Notes: generated by a model not told the origin, from the sequence alone. Counted from the stretch's first letter, positions 49,686-60,344 are shown. The stretch is DNA of 64,000 bases from Effrenium voratum (GCA_963377175.1 CAUJNA010002890.1:1000010-1064009); one strand, 5' to 3'. Made by a program: numbers and translations.

Positions 49686-49809
49686 GAACTTGTTGCCACC
49701 GTTGTTGGTGGTTTTCCGTATTAAACCACCAAAAGTTAAACTTGTAGGCAGGGGAGCAGAAAGCAACCGAGATGGAAATTTTGAGTTGCCCTGCTGTCCA
49801 CTACTCACC

Positions 49810-49946
49810 TAGCTCGCCCAGTAGTGCCCTTCTCTCCCCTTTTTTGGCTGAGAGGGTTCCCCTACTAAAGTAGACTACAGAAAAGAACAAAAAAGGAAGA
49901 AAAAACACGGGCACCCACTTATTTTAACCTCTCCACTGGAGGACCA
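49810..49946 (+). mobile_element. Family B element (B12)
   Basis: TAGCTCGCCCAGTAG ... CTCCACTGGAGGACCAAG. Confidence 0.55.
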
Positions 49947-49974
49947 AGTCACTCTGGACTTGAAACTGTTGGGG

Positions 49975-50073
49975 TCTCTGGAGTCTCCTTCTGACACTTC
50001 AAAAATGGGTCACTGACCCCAACATTTTGGGGTCATTGACCAACCATTGTTCAAGGGTCAGAGACTCCAGGTA
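49975..50073 (+). mobile_element. Family A element (A19)
   Basis: TCTGGAGTCTCCTTCTGACA ... GGGTCAGAGACTCCAGGTA. Confidence 0.65.
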
Positions 50074-50328
50074 GACAAAAAGTTTAGACTTTTTCTGGGG
50101 CCACCAAGCCACTTGGGGAGTAAGAACATGGAGCCTGACGTTTTGGGGTCCTCGTTTGCTAACATGGACGAGTTCTCTTAAAACAAAAACAGGGTAGGAA
50201 TTATTGTTGTATTTGCTCTTCCTGAGCACTGTACCTTATCCAGACAGGTTGCCGCCACTCCTGGCTGGCATGAACTCAAGTCATTCGAGCACGCCTTCAA
50301 GCACTCGTGCCACTAGCACATTAGTAGT

Positions 50329-50565
50329 TTGCCATTGGACGATCCATCAATGGTGCCTGGCAAGTTCCAGTTCCTCCCTTTCACTGAGAGAACCTTGTAT
50401 TCCTACCTGGAGCAGGCCAGTTCGTCCGCATCCGCCTTCAGGCAGTACGTTTCTGCATGGGTTTCAAGTTGGCATTTTCGTTCGGGCAAGGGGTTTTGGA
50501 GGGGTGAAGGGTTGCACCAGGTGTTTGGCCTTAAAACCCAAAGGGAACGAGCTCATGGCGGGTGA
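50329..50565 (+). CDS. Exon of unknown gene
   Basis: MVPGKFQFLPFTERTLYSYL, EQASSSASAFRQYVSAWVSS, then FRSGKGFWRGEG; about 75% GC3 in the middle. A donor-like GTGAAG lies at 50505. Confidence 0.5.
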   Translation: MPLDDPSMVPGKFQFLPFTERTLYSYLEQASSSASAFRQYVSAWVSSWHFRSGKGFWRGEGLHQVFGLKTQRERAHGG

Positions 50566-51089
50566 GGACCCGCTCCGAACAAGTACCTTCTCTAAGTACC
50601 CATTATTTTTTTTATAGGGTATACGGTGTGATGAACCCTTGACTAAAAAGGCTTGAACAAAAAATACCCAGGAAAAGCGTTGGTTGTCATAGCAGAATAT
50701 TAACAATAATGGGACGATTTGGAGTAGGGGACATATTTTGCGAGGCAAACTCGACCAAACCTAGGGTATTGCGACCGCAAGTTCCCATTCACAGGGTGTC
50801 TCTGGTGTTCCTTTTGAATCAAATATGGGGCTGTGTTTGGTTTGAGGGTACCCTTTTTGGTTTTGGTTGAAAGGGAAACCAAATAGCCATGTTTAGGCCA
50901 CTCATATATTGACACACCCCACATGCAACATATGTGTTGAGTTTGCCAATGGAAACACGATGTCCATTTTGCAACTTGATTAAAGCATGAGCAAAATGAA
51001 TGGTTCACGACTGAAGTCTAAGTTGTTGGGTTGGTCTGCTTGGACACAGGACTAGTTCTTATGAGTTGCGAAGGAAAGATGATTTGAGC

Positions 51090-51225
51090 CACAATCAAAA
51101 CCCGGGTAGATGAAGGTTAGTAAGGGACAATCCCAACCATAAAAATTGCAGCGGCTGCCTTCTTTATTCTTTACATGGTTCTGGGATTACGACCATTGTA
51201 ATACCGGGTTTGATTGTGACTGATT
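51090..51225 (+). mobile_element. Family D element
   Basis: GCCACAATCAAAACCCGGGT ... CCGGGTTTGATTGTGACT. Confidence 0.65.
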
Positions 51226-51229
51226 TGAT

Positions 51230-51720
51230 TGGTTTAGAGGTGAGTTCTGAAGTTCAATTAGGGGACCCTGCCACCCATCAAAGACCCCCGCCTCAGCATG
51301 TTGGCACTATTAAAAGTGGCACGTAAAGATAAAAGGCATATTGAAACCATTAAACATGGTATCTGCAGATTAAGAAAGGCATTAGTCACACCAAGGTGAC
51401 ATGCAATAATAAAGGCATACTCACACCAAGGTGATATTATGTAAGGAAAAAAGACATCGGAATACAAAACAAAAGTTTAATGAGAAGTATCATTTCTTGC
51501 TTTTACTGAATCATATGATACAAGTTCATTTCATTTATCATCCCACATGTATTGAAATGCAGTTGATAGTTCTTCATTTATGTCTTTTTTTGATTTAATA
51601 TGAGTGGTGTTTCGCATGTTCGGTTTACCGGCAAGGGCATCTGTCGGCCTGGACCTTCTAAATGCAAATAAAAAGTGGAACTTAAGCATAGTCGTGTTTA
51701 GGGCAATATCTTTGTAAGGG
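51230..51720 (+). other. A/T-richer stretch, no gene seen
   Basis: Contains CACACCAAGGTGA twice (51386, 51422) and AAAGGCAT motifs. I see no supported exon. Confidence 0.5.
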
Positions 51721-51724
51721 TATT

Positions 51725-51873
51725 TGGGTGCTCGGCCAAGTTCGTCAGGTGTTAGTATTTCAAGCCAGAACCCGTTTACAAGTCTCCGTTTAGTGGGGTT
51801 AACCTTTTTAGTGAGTTATACTACAGGTGGCCTTTTCCACTTACCAACTTGACAAACTAACGTCCAAGTAGGG
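51725..51873 (+). mobile_element. Family E element
   Basis: TTGGGTGCTCGGCCAAG ... CTTGACAAACTAACGTCCAA. Confidence 0.55.
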
Positions 51874-51939
51874 AGCAAGTCTTTTTGCCACAAAGCGATT
51901 TGGAGTAGCTAGTTTGCGGGTGGCGGTTGTCCCCTTGAG

Positions 51940-52300
51940 CCAGACCCCAGGCAAGACTTTGTAGGTAGCCAACTATTTTGCTTTTTTTTTGTTGTTGGTG
52001 GTTCCCTTGGTTACGATGGATCGATTCCCTTGGCGGTTCCCTTGGTGGTTCCCTTCATTCCCTGTTTTTTGTTGGTAGTTCCATAGCGGGTTCTTGACCC
52101 AGATCCCAAGCAAAACCTTATAGTAGGTAGCCAGTAGGGTGGTATCCCAGGCAAGACCTTAGAGTAGGTAGGCTACTTTCCCCTTGTTTTTTGGTGGGGT
52201 GGTTCCCTGGGTTACCTACTATACAGCTTAGATTCGTTCCCCAGTTCAGACAATTTAGGGCAGTTCTTCCCCTTAGACTTTCAAGGCTAGTTCCCTTGGG
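51940..52300 (+). repeat. GTAGGTAGCC / GGTTCCCTTGG repeats
   Basis: Three variants of CAGGCAA-ACCTT-GTAGGTAG (51946, 52104, 52146) and several GGTGGTTCCCTTGG units; palindromic with GGTTACCTACTAT. Confidence 0.5.
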
Positions 52301-52326
52301 GTGATTCGACAGATGTCAATTCGACA

Positions 52327-52470
52327 GATCGAAGGATTTCAGCTGGAACCTCACGCCCGTGACCTTTGTGAGCCGCCGGCCCAGCGAAACGCACCTCTTA
52401 AACACATGTTTTTCTTTTTCAAGAATCCACTTTTTTTTTTTAAAACAAATCACCAGGGGATGTTTTAGGG
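52327..52470 (+). CDS. Exon of unknown gene
   Basis: QIEGFQLEPHARDLCEPPAQ then RNAPLKHMFFFFKNP; a T-rich tract follows. Confidence 0.4.
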
Positions 52471-52979
52471 CCACCACATTGTTATTTAAAAAGAGAAGAT
52501 GATTTAGGGGCAACTGTTGGGCTAGAATCTGGTTACATGTTTGGAGTACCCCAGATTTGTGCCGAGGGATCCTGAACACGAGCCCGAAGGGGTTGGTGAA
52601 CGACAGCAGTGACGATGTAATCTTTACTTCCTGCTCTCAACCAGTTTTCCATTACAGCTGCTCTAGCCTATCTATTATATATTGAATATATATATATATA
52701 CACATGTATGTCTTTCCCAGGGACCCCGATATTGGTTCCCCTTCAAAACGACAAACAAAGGTACTCTCAAAGGCACTTCTATGTGCCATGATCGAAGGAC
52801 CCATGGTCTTTAGTCAACCTCAACAGTCTCTCTTCATGGCACCATCAGGACTTACCATAAGTTTTTGACCACGGCTCATCGACCGTTGCTGATTTTACAT
52901 ATCATCGGGGATATCAAAAGGGATGTCATTGGGCAGCATGAGGGAGTAACGGTCAAGTACCAAGAGGGAGTTACTCATT

Positions 52980-53174
52980 TTGACCATGAGTTTTGACTGG
53001 CAGCAAGAGGGATGTCATTGGGCACTCAGCAAAGTACAACTTGGTAATTGGGCTTCCTCGCCAAAAGCCAGTGTGAGTTGGGAACACATTTTACTATTGA
53101 CCGTGGCATGTGCAAGGGCCTGTGCCTTCAACCCCCTTAAGATTTCCAGGGGACGCGCTCGACATGTCCAATGA
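52980..53174 (+). CDS. Possible exon
   Basis: SFDWQQEGCHWALSKVQLGN, WASSPKASVSWEHILLLTVA, CARACAFNPLKISRGRARHV, TGA. GGGATGTCATTGGGCA repeats at 52920 and 53009. Confidence 0.35.
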   Translation: MTMSFDWQQEGCHWALSKVQLGNWASSPKASVSWEHILLLTVACARACAFNPLKISRGRARHVQ

Positions 53175-53365
53175 GGACCCTCTCGGGCAAAGAAGTTATC
53201 TTGACAGTGGCTCATACGCTTCTCTTATATTTGTGCTTTCAGGCTGCGCTCGGATTTGCTACCCAGCCATGTCATCGGTACACATAGTCTGTGGGCTTCC
53301 AAATCAGGGAAACCGACCAGAAAGCGCTCCCTACCCTTCAACATGGGAGATATTGCCCCCAAACT
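53154..53365 (+). CDS. Exon ending at family J donor
   Basis: After GATTTCCAG: DALDMSNEDPLGQRSYLDSG, SYASLIFVLSGCARICYPAM, SSVHIVCGLPNQGNRPESAP, ending TTGGCG|GTTCCC, phase 0. Confidence 0.5.
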
Positions 53366-53485
53366 TGGCGGTTCCCAGTCATCCCCCCGGGTTTTTTCAG
53401 GTCTTTAGTTGGTTTAGTGGGGGGGTTCCGAATTTAACTCACCAATAGTTAACCTTATAGCAGGGGATCTGAAAACGGACAGCCC
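53366..53485 (+). mobile_element. Family J element as intron candidate
   Basis: GTTCCCAGTCATCC ... GGGGATCTGAAAACGGACAG. Confidence 0.6.
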
Positions 53486-53606
53486 ATGGAGTTCTGGGTT
53501 AACTTCCAATTCTTGAATGTAGTTTGAGGGTCCAGGAAGTTGGTTTCAAATTCTTTCAACTTGCTTGAGGGTCCAATTCTTGAGGGTCCAATTCTTTCAA
53601 CTTGCT

Positions 53607-53755
53607 TTGCAAATGCACAAGCAAACCTGACCCAAGGCCCTCAAGATGTGGGGGCCTTTTCCGCACACCCGCTGATTTCGCCGGGATGTTCGGGGAAACG
53701 AAAGGCGGCTTCTCATTTCACCGCACACGGCTTCCCAGTTCCAGGCAAGCCACGG
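53607..53755 (+). CDS. Exon with GTAAGG donor
   Basis: ANAQANLTQGPQDVGAFSAH, PLISPGCSGKRKAASHFTAH, GFPVPGKP, then GTAAGG. Confidence 0.45.
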
Positions 53756-53859
53756 TAAGGGGAAGCCATGCTTAAGGGGAAATCTTCCCAGTGCTTGCAG
53801 CTAGAAAACGCAGGGGAACACAGTGATGTGTAACCTGGTACAACTTCCTGATTAGCTTC

Positions 53860-53972
53860 TAGGTCCCCCAGTAGTGCCCTTTTACCCTTTTTTTGGGGAG
53901 GGTTCCCCTACTAAGATTGACTACAGAAAAAAAAATAGTACCCTTATTCTAACCTCTCTACTTGAGGACCTA
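53860..53972 (+). mobile_element. Family B element (B13)
   Basis: TAGGTCCCCCAGTAG ... CTACTTGAGGACCTA. Confidence 0.65.
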
Positions 53973-53973
53973 G

Positions 53974-54105
53974 GCTTGCAAAGCTTCTTTTGTACATGCA
54001 ACCCGTCGAATCAATCGGCAACCCGAGGTCTGCCGATTTGCGAGTACGAGGGCGCAGCATTAGAGGCGAACATGAGATCCGGAAGTCAGGGGAGACATGA
54101 CTTCC
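53974..54105 (+). CDS. Exon after family B
   Basis: NPSNQSATRGLPICEYEGAA then LEANMRSGSQGRHDFLV; a TACCCCCTACTCCAAATACC repeat follows (also 20500, 32325, 61420). Confidence 0.4.
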
Positions 54106-54510
54106 TCGTACCCCCTACTCCAAATACCTGTTTGTTTTAGGGTAGTTTTTGAGACACCTGTTTTTTTCATGGTAACTACCTCTCTTCTTAGAAGAGGTTG
54201 ACATGATAGCCTAAAAGAAGCGGGTATTTGGAGCAGTGGGTACCTGGGTTCTCCAGAATTCTTCACTAAACCGTAGGGCTGAAGCGATTCTCATTAAAGA
54301 AGGGCCCTTTAGATCCTGATCAGTAAACATTGGTGGTTGTATGAACCCAAGCATTGTTTCGATGGCCTACCTGAATCCCAGGGTGAAATATGAAACCGAA
54401 CCAGACCAACATGTTCATGGCCAAGATACCTTCACATTGTAACTCTCGCCCATGGCAGCTACAGGTACCTTTGAACCAGCTTCACACTCCAGGTCGTTCT
54501 AAACGTCCCT

Positions 54511-54798
54511 TTGCTGAAATGCATGCAAAGCAAACACAAACTGGTGGTTAAAAAGGGAACCAATTTCACTAAATCCTGCAAGATCCTGCAAGCATTTTCA
54601 GGCGACTTCAGCAAATTGGAGGTGTTTTCTCCCACCCTGAGGCTCTCGATTGTTTTAACTGGTTTGTTTCGAGGGCCTCTGAGGGGTCGGGGTTCTCCAT
54701 TGGAGGGTCGGGTGTGCATTGGAGGGGTCATGACCTTTAGGGCACCAATGGAGGCACTAATGGACTCAAATGGCAGGTCTGTTAGGGAAGCGAGCTGA
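54511..54798 (+). CDS. ORF, strand uncertain
   Basis: SKHKLVVKKGTNFTKSCKIL, AFSGDFSKLEVFSPTLRLSI, LEGRVCIGGVMTFRAPMEAL, TGA. The - strand is equally open here (144 codons, GLKMTQLASLTDLPFESISA), so I cannot decide. Confidence 0.35.
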   Translation: MLKCMQSKHKLVVKKGTNFTKSCKILQAFSGDFSKLEVFSPTLRLSIVLTGLFRGPLRGRGSPLEGRVCIGGVMTFRAPMEALMDSNGRSVREAS

Positions 54799-54959
54799 GT
54801 CATCTTGAGGCCTCCGAGTCGAGGTCCGAACTCCACGGATCTCAGTGCCTGTGTGGGTAACCAAGGGATCCACCCGCAAAAAATCAGAAACACGTATTAC
54901 TCCCAGACTTCCTGGACTTCATGTATTTTTGTGTATATCTCACTGTTTACCCCGGTGTT

Positions 54960-55114
54960 TTAGCATTGCCAGCCTAAACATGCTGGGCGTGGATGATAGG
55001 ATATGCTGTTTTTGGTTTGGGGGGTTCGGTCATTGTAGTGATAAACTGTTCCGGTCCCAGGCATATCGTCTTACCTCCACATGGAACCAACAACAAGTCC
55101 GAGGTTCAATCTAG
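54960..55114 (+). CDS. Exon ending in stop
   Basis: SIASLNMLGVDDRICCFWFG, GFGHCSDKLFRSQAYRLTST, WNQQQVRGSI, TAG. Confidence 0.4.
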
Positions 55115-55204
55115 GGACTCGAACACAGGTCACTTGAGGCGAGCGTTTCAAAGCTTCACTCCCCGGGTTCTTGGACTACCACCCAATTAGAAGCAACGCT
55201 TACT

Positions 55205-55297
55205 CCCTAAGTTCTTGGACCTTTCTTTTTAGGAGGACAAGTTTATTGATGAACAATAAGTTCCGACTTTTGGCAGATCCACTCAGGAAGTGAGACC
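55205..55297 (+). mobile_element. Family I element
   Basis: CTCCCTAAGTTCTTGGACC ... CCACTCAGGAAGTGAG. Confidence 0.55.
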
Positions 55298-55505
55298 AAC
55301 CGAAAAAGGTCTTGCTAACTTGGATCCACGTTTGGCAAGCACGCCCCGCCCCAGATCTGCGCAGGAGGCAGATTTCGACGAGGGCCAGGTGGGAAAACGA
55401 GTTTGCCGCCGCGCGGGCAACCGACATATCCGAGCCTTTGACTCTAGTCACCTTTCGAATAAATGCCTACCTGGATGGTCGGTCATGTTAGAAAGATTTG
55501 GGTAG
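55298..55505 (+). CDS. Exon after family I
   Basis: TEKGLANLDPRLASTPRPRS, AQEADFDEGQVGKRVCRRAG, NRHIRAFDSSHLSNKC, TAG. Confidence 0.45.
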
Positions 55506-55525
55506 CCTAAGCGTAGAACAGTCTT

Positions 55526-55768
55526 TTGAAGTGGAGTTCATGGGGGTCATTGCCCGAAGGCTTCATTACCCCCATGCTCAAAGAGAAGGAGACTCATAAG
55601 GCGTGGTGTTTTTCCTCCGGTCCGGGGTCTCTTAAACCATGGCGCCTGCATGGGGCATTCGTAGAACTTGGGTGCCAGGACCACATCCCCAAGAAGATGG
55701 CCAGAGGCGCAGTGTGCCTTGGCGACTTTGGGGCCACTCCACGAGGAAGTTGCAACTCGCAGGGATGA
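55526..55768 (+). CDS. ORF or exon ending in stop
   Basis: SLPEGFITPMLKEKETHKAW, SLKPWRLHGAFVELGCQDHI, KKMARGAVCLGDFGATPRGS, TGA. Confidence 0.4.
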   Translation: MKWSSWGSLPEGFITPMLKEKETHKAWCFSSGPGSLKPWRLHGAFVELGCQDHIPKKMARGAVCLGDFGATPRGSCNSQG

Positions 55769-55864
55769 ATCAACCTCAGTTGGTTAATACGGGGGTCCCT
55801 GGGGTTTAGTGGAAGTATGAGTATTCTCAACAAAACCGGGGACTCACCAAGCGAATGGCCCTTG

Positions 55865-56115
55865 TAATGTTGACCCCATATCAATTTCAACCCGAACATG
55901 GCTGGTTTCCATTTGGGCCCACCAGTCTACTCTCAAAAACCGGGACTCACCAAGCGAATGGCCCTTGTAATGTTGACCCCATATTAATTTCAACCAACCA
56001 GTTCATGAATACGGGGGTGTCCCTTGGGTTTAGTGGGGAATCAGACCACTTTTGGAGGGGAAGGCCCCCCCTATGAATAAACAGGCGTTGATCAATCTGG
56101 GGTTAACATTAATCA
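55865..56115 (+). mobile_element. Family H elements, tandem
   Basis: GTAATGTTGACCCCATAT twice (55865, 55969) with ACTCACCAAGCGAATGGCCC repeated before each; right end GATCAATCTGGGGTTAACAT. Confidence 0.6.
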
Positions 56116-56364
56116 AAGGAACCCATCCTCGAAGTACCAACCTATTGTTTCTTGGACACAAGTCAGTATAGTGGATAACCAGGAAAACCGTCACGTAAAA
56201 CCTAGAGGCAAGAAATCGCTGTGTACCTATGCTGGTAACTAGAAGTACTGGGCAAAACACATTGCCCACTACACTGCTGATCCGCTTGGGGCTGACAGGG
56301 AAGATCTACTCCGGGGATTCCCCTACTCAGAGACACCTCTGAGCTTGGTAGCATCGGGCCGTGG

Positions 56365-56490
56365 GGTGGGTTGGTTGGTTGGTTGGTTGTTTGGATGGTT
56401 GGTTGGTTGGTTGGTTGGTTGGTTGGTTGGTTGGTTGGTTGGTTGGTTTGTTGGTTGCTTGGTTGCTTGGTTGCTTGGTTGGTCGGATTG
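56365..56490 (+). repeat. GGTT microsatellite
   Basis: (GGTT)n with GGTTGCTT variants. Confidence 0.95.
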
Positions 56491-56637
56491 TCAGGTGCTT
56501 GCTTACTCAAACACTAGCTAATGTACTTACCGACCAACTAACTAGGCAGACAACTAGCCAACAAGTGAGCTGTTTATAATATTGTTCCCGCTCTCTCTCT
56601 CTCTCTCTCTCGCTATGAGGGACTGGAGTCAAGTGCA

Positions 56638-56990
56638 GTGGTGTTCTCGCCCTTGGCGGAGAGCACCCCTGATGTCCAGTTCCAGCCGAGCACCGGAAGC
56701 CACCATGCTCAGCACCTGCTACTAAGGCTAATTGGTAGAAGCCACTGTGGTCAAAGTGCAAGTGTAGCTCTGGATCCGGTACTTGGTGTACAGTCCAACA
56801 AAACACCCTTGCAAACCTCCACATGGATCCCTTTGGTCTGCAGCTACTTGTTGGTTTGCACGCTGCGCTGAGGCGTGGCACGCAGTATCTGGAGACTCTG
56901 CAGACCTTCCGGCAAGCGCGTGGGGAGCCCGATTGTCCTGCGAATGACAGGGTGGTTGTCAACACCACCCTAAGGTTGCCGATAAAGTAA
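56638..56990 (+). CDS. Two exons with good codon bias, ending in stop
   Basis: Exon 56638-56778 (VFSPLAESTPDVQFQPSTGS, HHAQHLLLRLIGRSHCGQSA) has about 85% GC3 at its start. GTACTT...GTCTGCAG (56779-56843, 65 nt) leads in phase 0 to exon 56844-56990 (LLVGLHAALRRGTQYLETLQ, TFRQARGEPDCPANDRVVVN), TAA. Likely the 3' end of a gene; function unknown. Confidence 0.55.
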
Positions 56991-57040
56991 CCCAGTGCTT
57001 CCGGTTACTGCAGGTATCTAGGGTCCTTTTTGCTCTAGCT

Positions 57041-57319
57041 TTGGCAGGATGGTTGGCTCTGGTTACTTGTTACAATGGGAACTGGAAGCAAATTACCTTT
57101 GGAGGGGTCATGAAAGCTGACAAATCGCGGGAGCCGAGAGGATCAACCTCACCCTTAAGGCCTTTGTACCCTCAGAAGCGACCAAGGCAGCCCGAATTAC
57201 TGCAGAAAACTTTTCTTCTGCCCCATAAATGGTACAAAGCTGGAGACAAGGACTTTGGGTTTGAGACAGTTTGCTTAGGGAACCCTGCCGGATTTTTGTC
57301 AAGGGACTTTGGCACGTGA
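57041..57319 (+). CDS. ORF or exon ending in stop
   Basis: After TTTGGCAGG: WLALVTCYNGNWKQITFGGV, GSTSPLRPLYPQKRPRQPEL, LQKTFLLPHKWYKAGDKDFG, TGA. Confidence 0.45.
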   Translation: MAGWLALVTCYNGNWKQITFGGVMKADKSREPRGSTSPLRPLYPQKRPRQPELLQKTFLLPHKWYKAGDKDFGFETVCLGNPAGFLSRDFGT

Positions 57320-57539
57320 AAACGACAGTTCCCCTCTGGAGCTCATGCGGCTACGGATCCCGGCCCTCCGGCGCCTGGTCGACTTTGGTTTTCGGTTTGA
57401 GGGCAGTTTTGGTCCATATTTAGTCTTAGTCATGGCAACCCAAAAGGTTAACCTTTTAGTTCCAGGTCCCTCAGGGGCAACTCAGTTTTTGGTTGCGAGT
57501 GGCAGTTCTGGCGGATCGCTTCGGAGCCTTTGGCTTTAG
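57309..57539 (+). CDS. Overlapping ORF, lower support
   Basis: ENDSSPLELMRLRIPALRRL then VDFGFRFEGSFGPYLVLVMA. Its second half overlaps a repeat shared with 39596-39665 (AACCTT and GGGCAACT-AGT motifs). Confidence 0.3.
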   Translation: MARENDSSPLELMRLRIPALRRLVDFGFRFEGSFGPYLVLVMATQKVNLLVPGPSGATQFLVASGSSGGSLRSLWL

Positions 57540-57564
57540 GTGAGATCTACGGGGGGAATGAGCA

Positions 57565-57970
57565 CCTGGACTGGATGATCGAAGATCTGGACTACAACGG
57601 CAGCTGATCGCCGTTGGATATCCGCAACCTTACATGTATTTGGATTGGCCAACGTTTCAATTTCAAGATGAAGGTTCGTAAGACCACAAAAGTGTCCGAT
57701 CTTTTGCCTGGCTTTGGCAGACCATATATAGGATGACGAATCCGCAACATCCTTTGATCTGAGTATTTGGATTGCCCAAAGTTTCAATTTCAAGAGGAAG
57801 GTTCGTTAGACACCTTTTGGATGAGACCAAAGATATGGTTGACGGAAAGTAATTGGAATAGCTGACACTATGGCTGGTCTATTGTCGCACTCCAGGTTCT
57901 AGACTTTACTTGTTGGTGTTTGGACCCGTTTTGGGATTGAAAGTGCCTTCTGAATCTTTGCCTGGCTTTG
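57565..57970 (+). repeat. Repeated GTTTCAATTTCAAGA segments
   Basis: CAA-GTTTCAATTTCAAGA and GAAGGTTCGT occur at 57651 and 57779, with GCCTGGCTTTGGCAGACC at 57707 and 57960. No exon supported. Confidence 0.55.
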
Positions 57971-58299
57971 GCAGACCCTAGGATGCCATACGTTTTGATT
58001 GCAACTCTGGTACGGAGCGACCCCCTGTGTCAACTAACCCGATCTCCGTGAAATCGGCGGGTTCACCAAATCCCCATGTCAGGCCCCGAAACATGGCGCG
58101 CAGATCGACCGTTGCTGGTGGTTTGCTGTGGGCGTAGCGTGCCGAACCGTGCCGAAGCGAGACCAGTGCCAAGTGGAATTCGACTGTATAAATAGTGCCA
58201 CGTCCAAATGGGCCTGTCTTTTTTCGATGGAACCCTTTTTGGGTTTCTTTTGAAGGGCAATCAAAGCCAAACCACAGGTTTGGGGACTTTCCCTATTTG

Positions 58300-58480
58300 A
58301 AGACAGACCCAAATTTGCCTCGGCCAAAGTCCCAGCTAAGCTGGAGCACTTTCGCGGAGATCAAAAAGTGCCCGCGACCTGCAGGTCTCCGAGGAAGACT
58401 TTTTGCTTCGGGAAGATCAATCCAGTTTGGTTGGAATAGATCAACCGCGGGTTCAAGTTTTTCAAGAGGAGCCAACAAGT
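58300..58480 (+). CDS. Exon, two candidate + frames
   Basis: One frame SAKVPAKLEHFRGDQKVPAT then CRSPRKTFCFGKINPVWLE; another PRPKSQLSWSTFAEIKKCPR. Confidence 0.4.
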
Positions 58481-58547
58481 AGAATGCATTGCGGGAAGTC
58501 TTCTTTATCGTGATGTGAGACCTCCTTTGAGGGGCTTAGATTAATCA

Positions 58548-58665
58548 AGCCCAGCTGATCAATATGAGGGTCTTCCCCTCCAAACGTGGTCTGATTCCCC
58601 ATGAAACCCAGACAGACCCCATTAAACAAAAATCGGGGTTGATTAATATGGGGTTGACATGAAGC
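58548..58665 (+). mobile_element. Family H element
   Basis: GCTGATCAATATGAGGGTC ... GTTGATTAATATGGGGTTGA. Confidence 0.55.
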
Positions 58666-58911
58666 ATGAGGTCTAGGAGGCTGTGGTTTACCTGTTTCCG
58701 GTGGCTTTTGTTCATGATCGTCCCCACTCGCCCAGGAAACTCAAATTCACCATGCACTGATCATTGGTACAAAGCACTTAGAGGCTGAGATGTTTGTTCT
58801 AATGTGAGCTTGTGCCTTCTTCTAGACAACTGTTTGAATGCGTTTTTGGTGGATTTTATTTGTTCTTCCCCACGTTCTTTCCGTTCTAGTACTCTTTGAG
58901 TACTCTTTTTA

Positions 58912-59178
58912 ATGTCCTACCTGGGTGGATCCACAAAAGCCACATCCACATCGTTGTCTAGGTTTCTTGCTGTTTGCCGGTTTTCCGGCAAACCTCCGCG
59001 CCATTCTGCCTTGCCGGCCAGCAGATGGACATTTAGTAGCTACCAAGTAGATACCAAGGGCAGCCGTGGATTTGTCGCCACTTCCGGAACTTGGAACAGG
59101 GACCAATGTTCCACCTGTGGACATTTGCAGACAGATGCTAGAGCCGCCCTCCACATGATTTCACAGTTCCTCCAATAA
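58912..59178 (+). CDS. ORF with paired Cys, ending in stop
   Basis: YLGGSTKATSTSLSRFLAVC, ALPASRWTFSSYQVDTKGSR, FVATSGTWNRDQCSTCGHLQ, TDARAALHMISQFLQ, TAA. C-S-T-C-G-H is knuckle-like, but a single pair is weak evidence. Confidence 0.4.
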   Translation: MSYLGGSTKATSTSLSRFLAVCRFSGKPPRHSALPASRWTFSSYQVDTKGSRGFVATSGTWNRDQCSTCGHLQTDARAALHMISQFLQ

Positions 59179-59389
59179 GCGATCCTGATATTAAATGAGG
59201 TGCCCCGTTTGGCTTGAAAGGCAACCGACAAGCCCAGAAGCTACGTGTGGAAACATACCCCCTGGGTTCAGGCAATTGCCACCATCAAAACAAAGGGGGC
59301 TAGTTTAACCACCAGTGTTTGCCGTTCAGGAGAGACTTATATCATATAATTCGGGTCAACCACTGCAACGGGGGTTGAACCCTACATAG

Positions 59390-59530
59390 GGTAACCCAAC
59401 CCATGCCAACGACAAGACAAGATCGATTGACCTTAGGCTAATCCCAGCAGCATGTTTCATGAATTTGCTACGGCACTGGGGCACGCCGCATCACACGTGC
59501 GCCGGCCTGAGTGTGAAAAGGAGCACTGAA
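59390..59530 (+). CDS. Exon ending in stop
   Basis: NPTHANDKTRSIDLRLIPAA, CFMNLLRHWGTPHHTCAGLS, VKRSTE, TAA. TTTGCTACGGCAC recurs at 60545. Confidence 0.4.
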
Positions 59531-59692
59531 TAAGGCTCCCCATTGGGATTGGGAGGCACAGGCTGGGAGCAAAGCTGCCGTTTTTCACTCAACTGCTATT
59601 GGGTTGGATCTTTGGACTTTAATTCTTGGGATACCCCCCATGTTTCCGTTGAACCTGCAAAGACTTAAACGTTGTTGCTTGGGGATGTACAG

Positions 59693-60057
59693 CACCCAAA
59701 TTCAGTGCCGTCCAATCCCCCGGTTTGTGCGAACTGTTTTTCTTTGAGCGCCCATCTGGAGCTTGCCTTGGTGGTAGATACCCCAGGGAACTCGAAAGGG
59801 ATGAACAAGGTCCCCCAGTGCCCTTTTACCTTCCTTTTTCTTGGGGGGAGGGTTCCCCTACTAAACCAGTCAACAGAAGAAAGTAGCCTCTCTACTGGCA
59901 GACCTAGACACCGTTTGAATGTGTCCAAGTTGATTCAATCGCGCTTGGTTTCCTGGTTTTCCTTTGGGCCCATCCCAAATGGCTGGCCTTGACCGAAGCG
60001 CTGGGAGCTTTAGGACAAATGGCCTTTCCCTTTAACCTAAGGTTGACCCCTGAGTAA
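59693..60057 (+). CDS. Two exons joined across a family B intron
   Basis: Exon 59693-59809 after GGGATGTACAG (HPNSVPSNPPVCANCFSLSA, HLELALVVDTPGNSKGMNK), AAG|GTCCCC. Exon 59908-60057 after GACCTAG (TPFECVQVDSIALGFLVFLW, AHPKWLALTEALGALGQMAF), ending in TAA within the first bases of a family H element. Phase 0 on both sides. The second exon holds a hydrophobic segment (IALGFLVFLW). Function unknown. Confidence 0.6.
59810..59907 (+). mobile_element. Family B element forming a 98-nt intron
   Basis: GTCCCCCAGTGCCC ... CTCTACTGGCAGACCTAG. Confidence 0.7.
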
Positions 60058-60175
60058 TCAACCCCGGTTTATTAATAGGGGGGTGGGGGCCCCTCGAAAA
60101 GTCGTCTGATTTCCTACTAAAATCAGGGACACGCCCTATTATTAAACTGGGGTTGATTAATATGCTGTCAACATG
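60041..60175 (+). mobile_element. Family H element
   Basis: GGTTGACCCCTGAGTAATCA ... GGTTGATTAATATGCTGTCA. Confidence 0.6.
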
Positions 60176-60215
60176 ACAACAGGTCTAACGACTTTTTGTT
60201 GCGAGGAAGAGCCTC

Positions 60216-60344
60216 ATGTGTGCCGATTGCATCGACTCCATTTGTTCTTTCAGCTTCGCATACCAAGCTGAGGCTCTCTTGGCTTCATCCTGCGCGCCGC
60301 TGAGTTTCTTCGTACTTCAATGCGGGGGTGGGTCCTGAAACGGG
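60216..60344 (+). CDS. Exon of unknown gene
   Basis: ADCIDSICSFSFAYQAEALL then ASSCAPLSFFVLQCGGGS; GGG|GTGGGT may be the donor. Confidence 0.4.
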
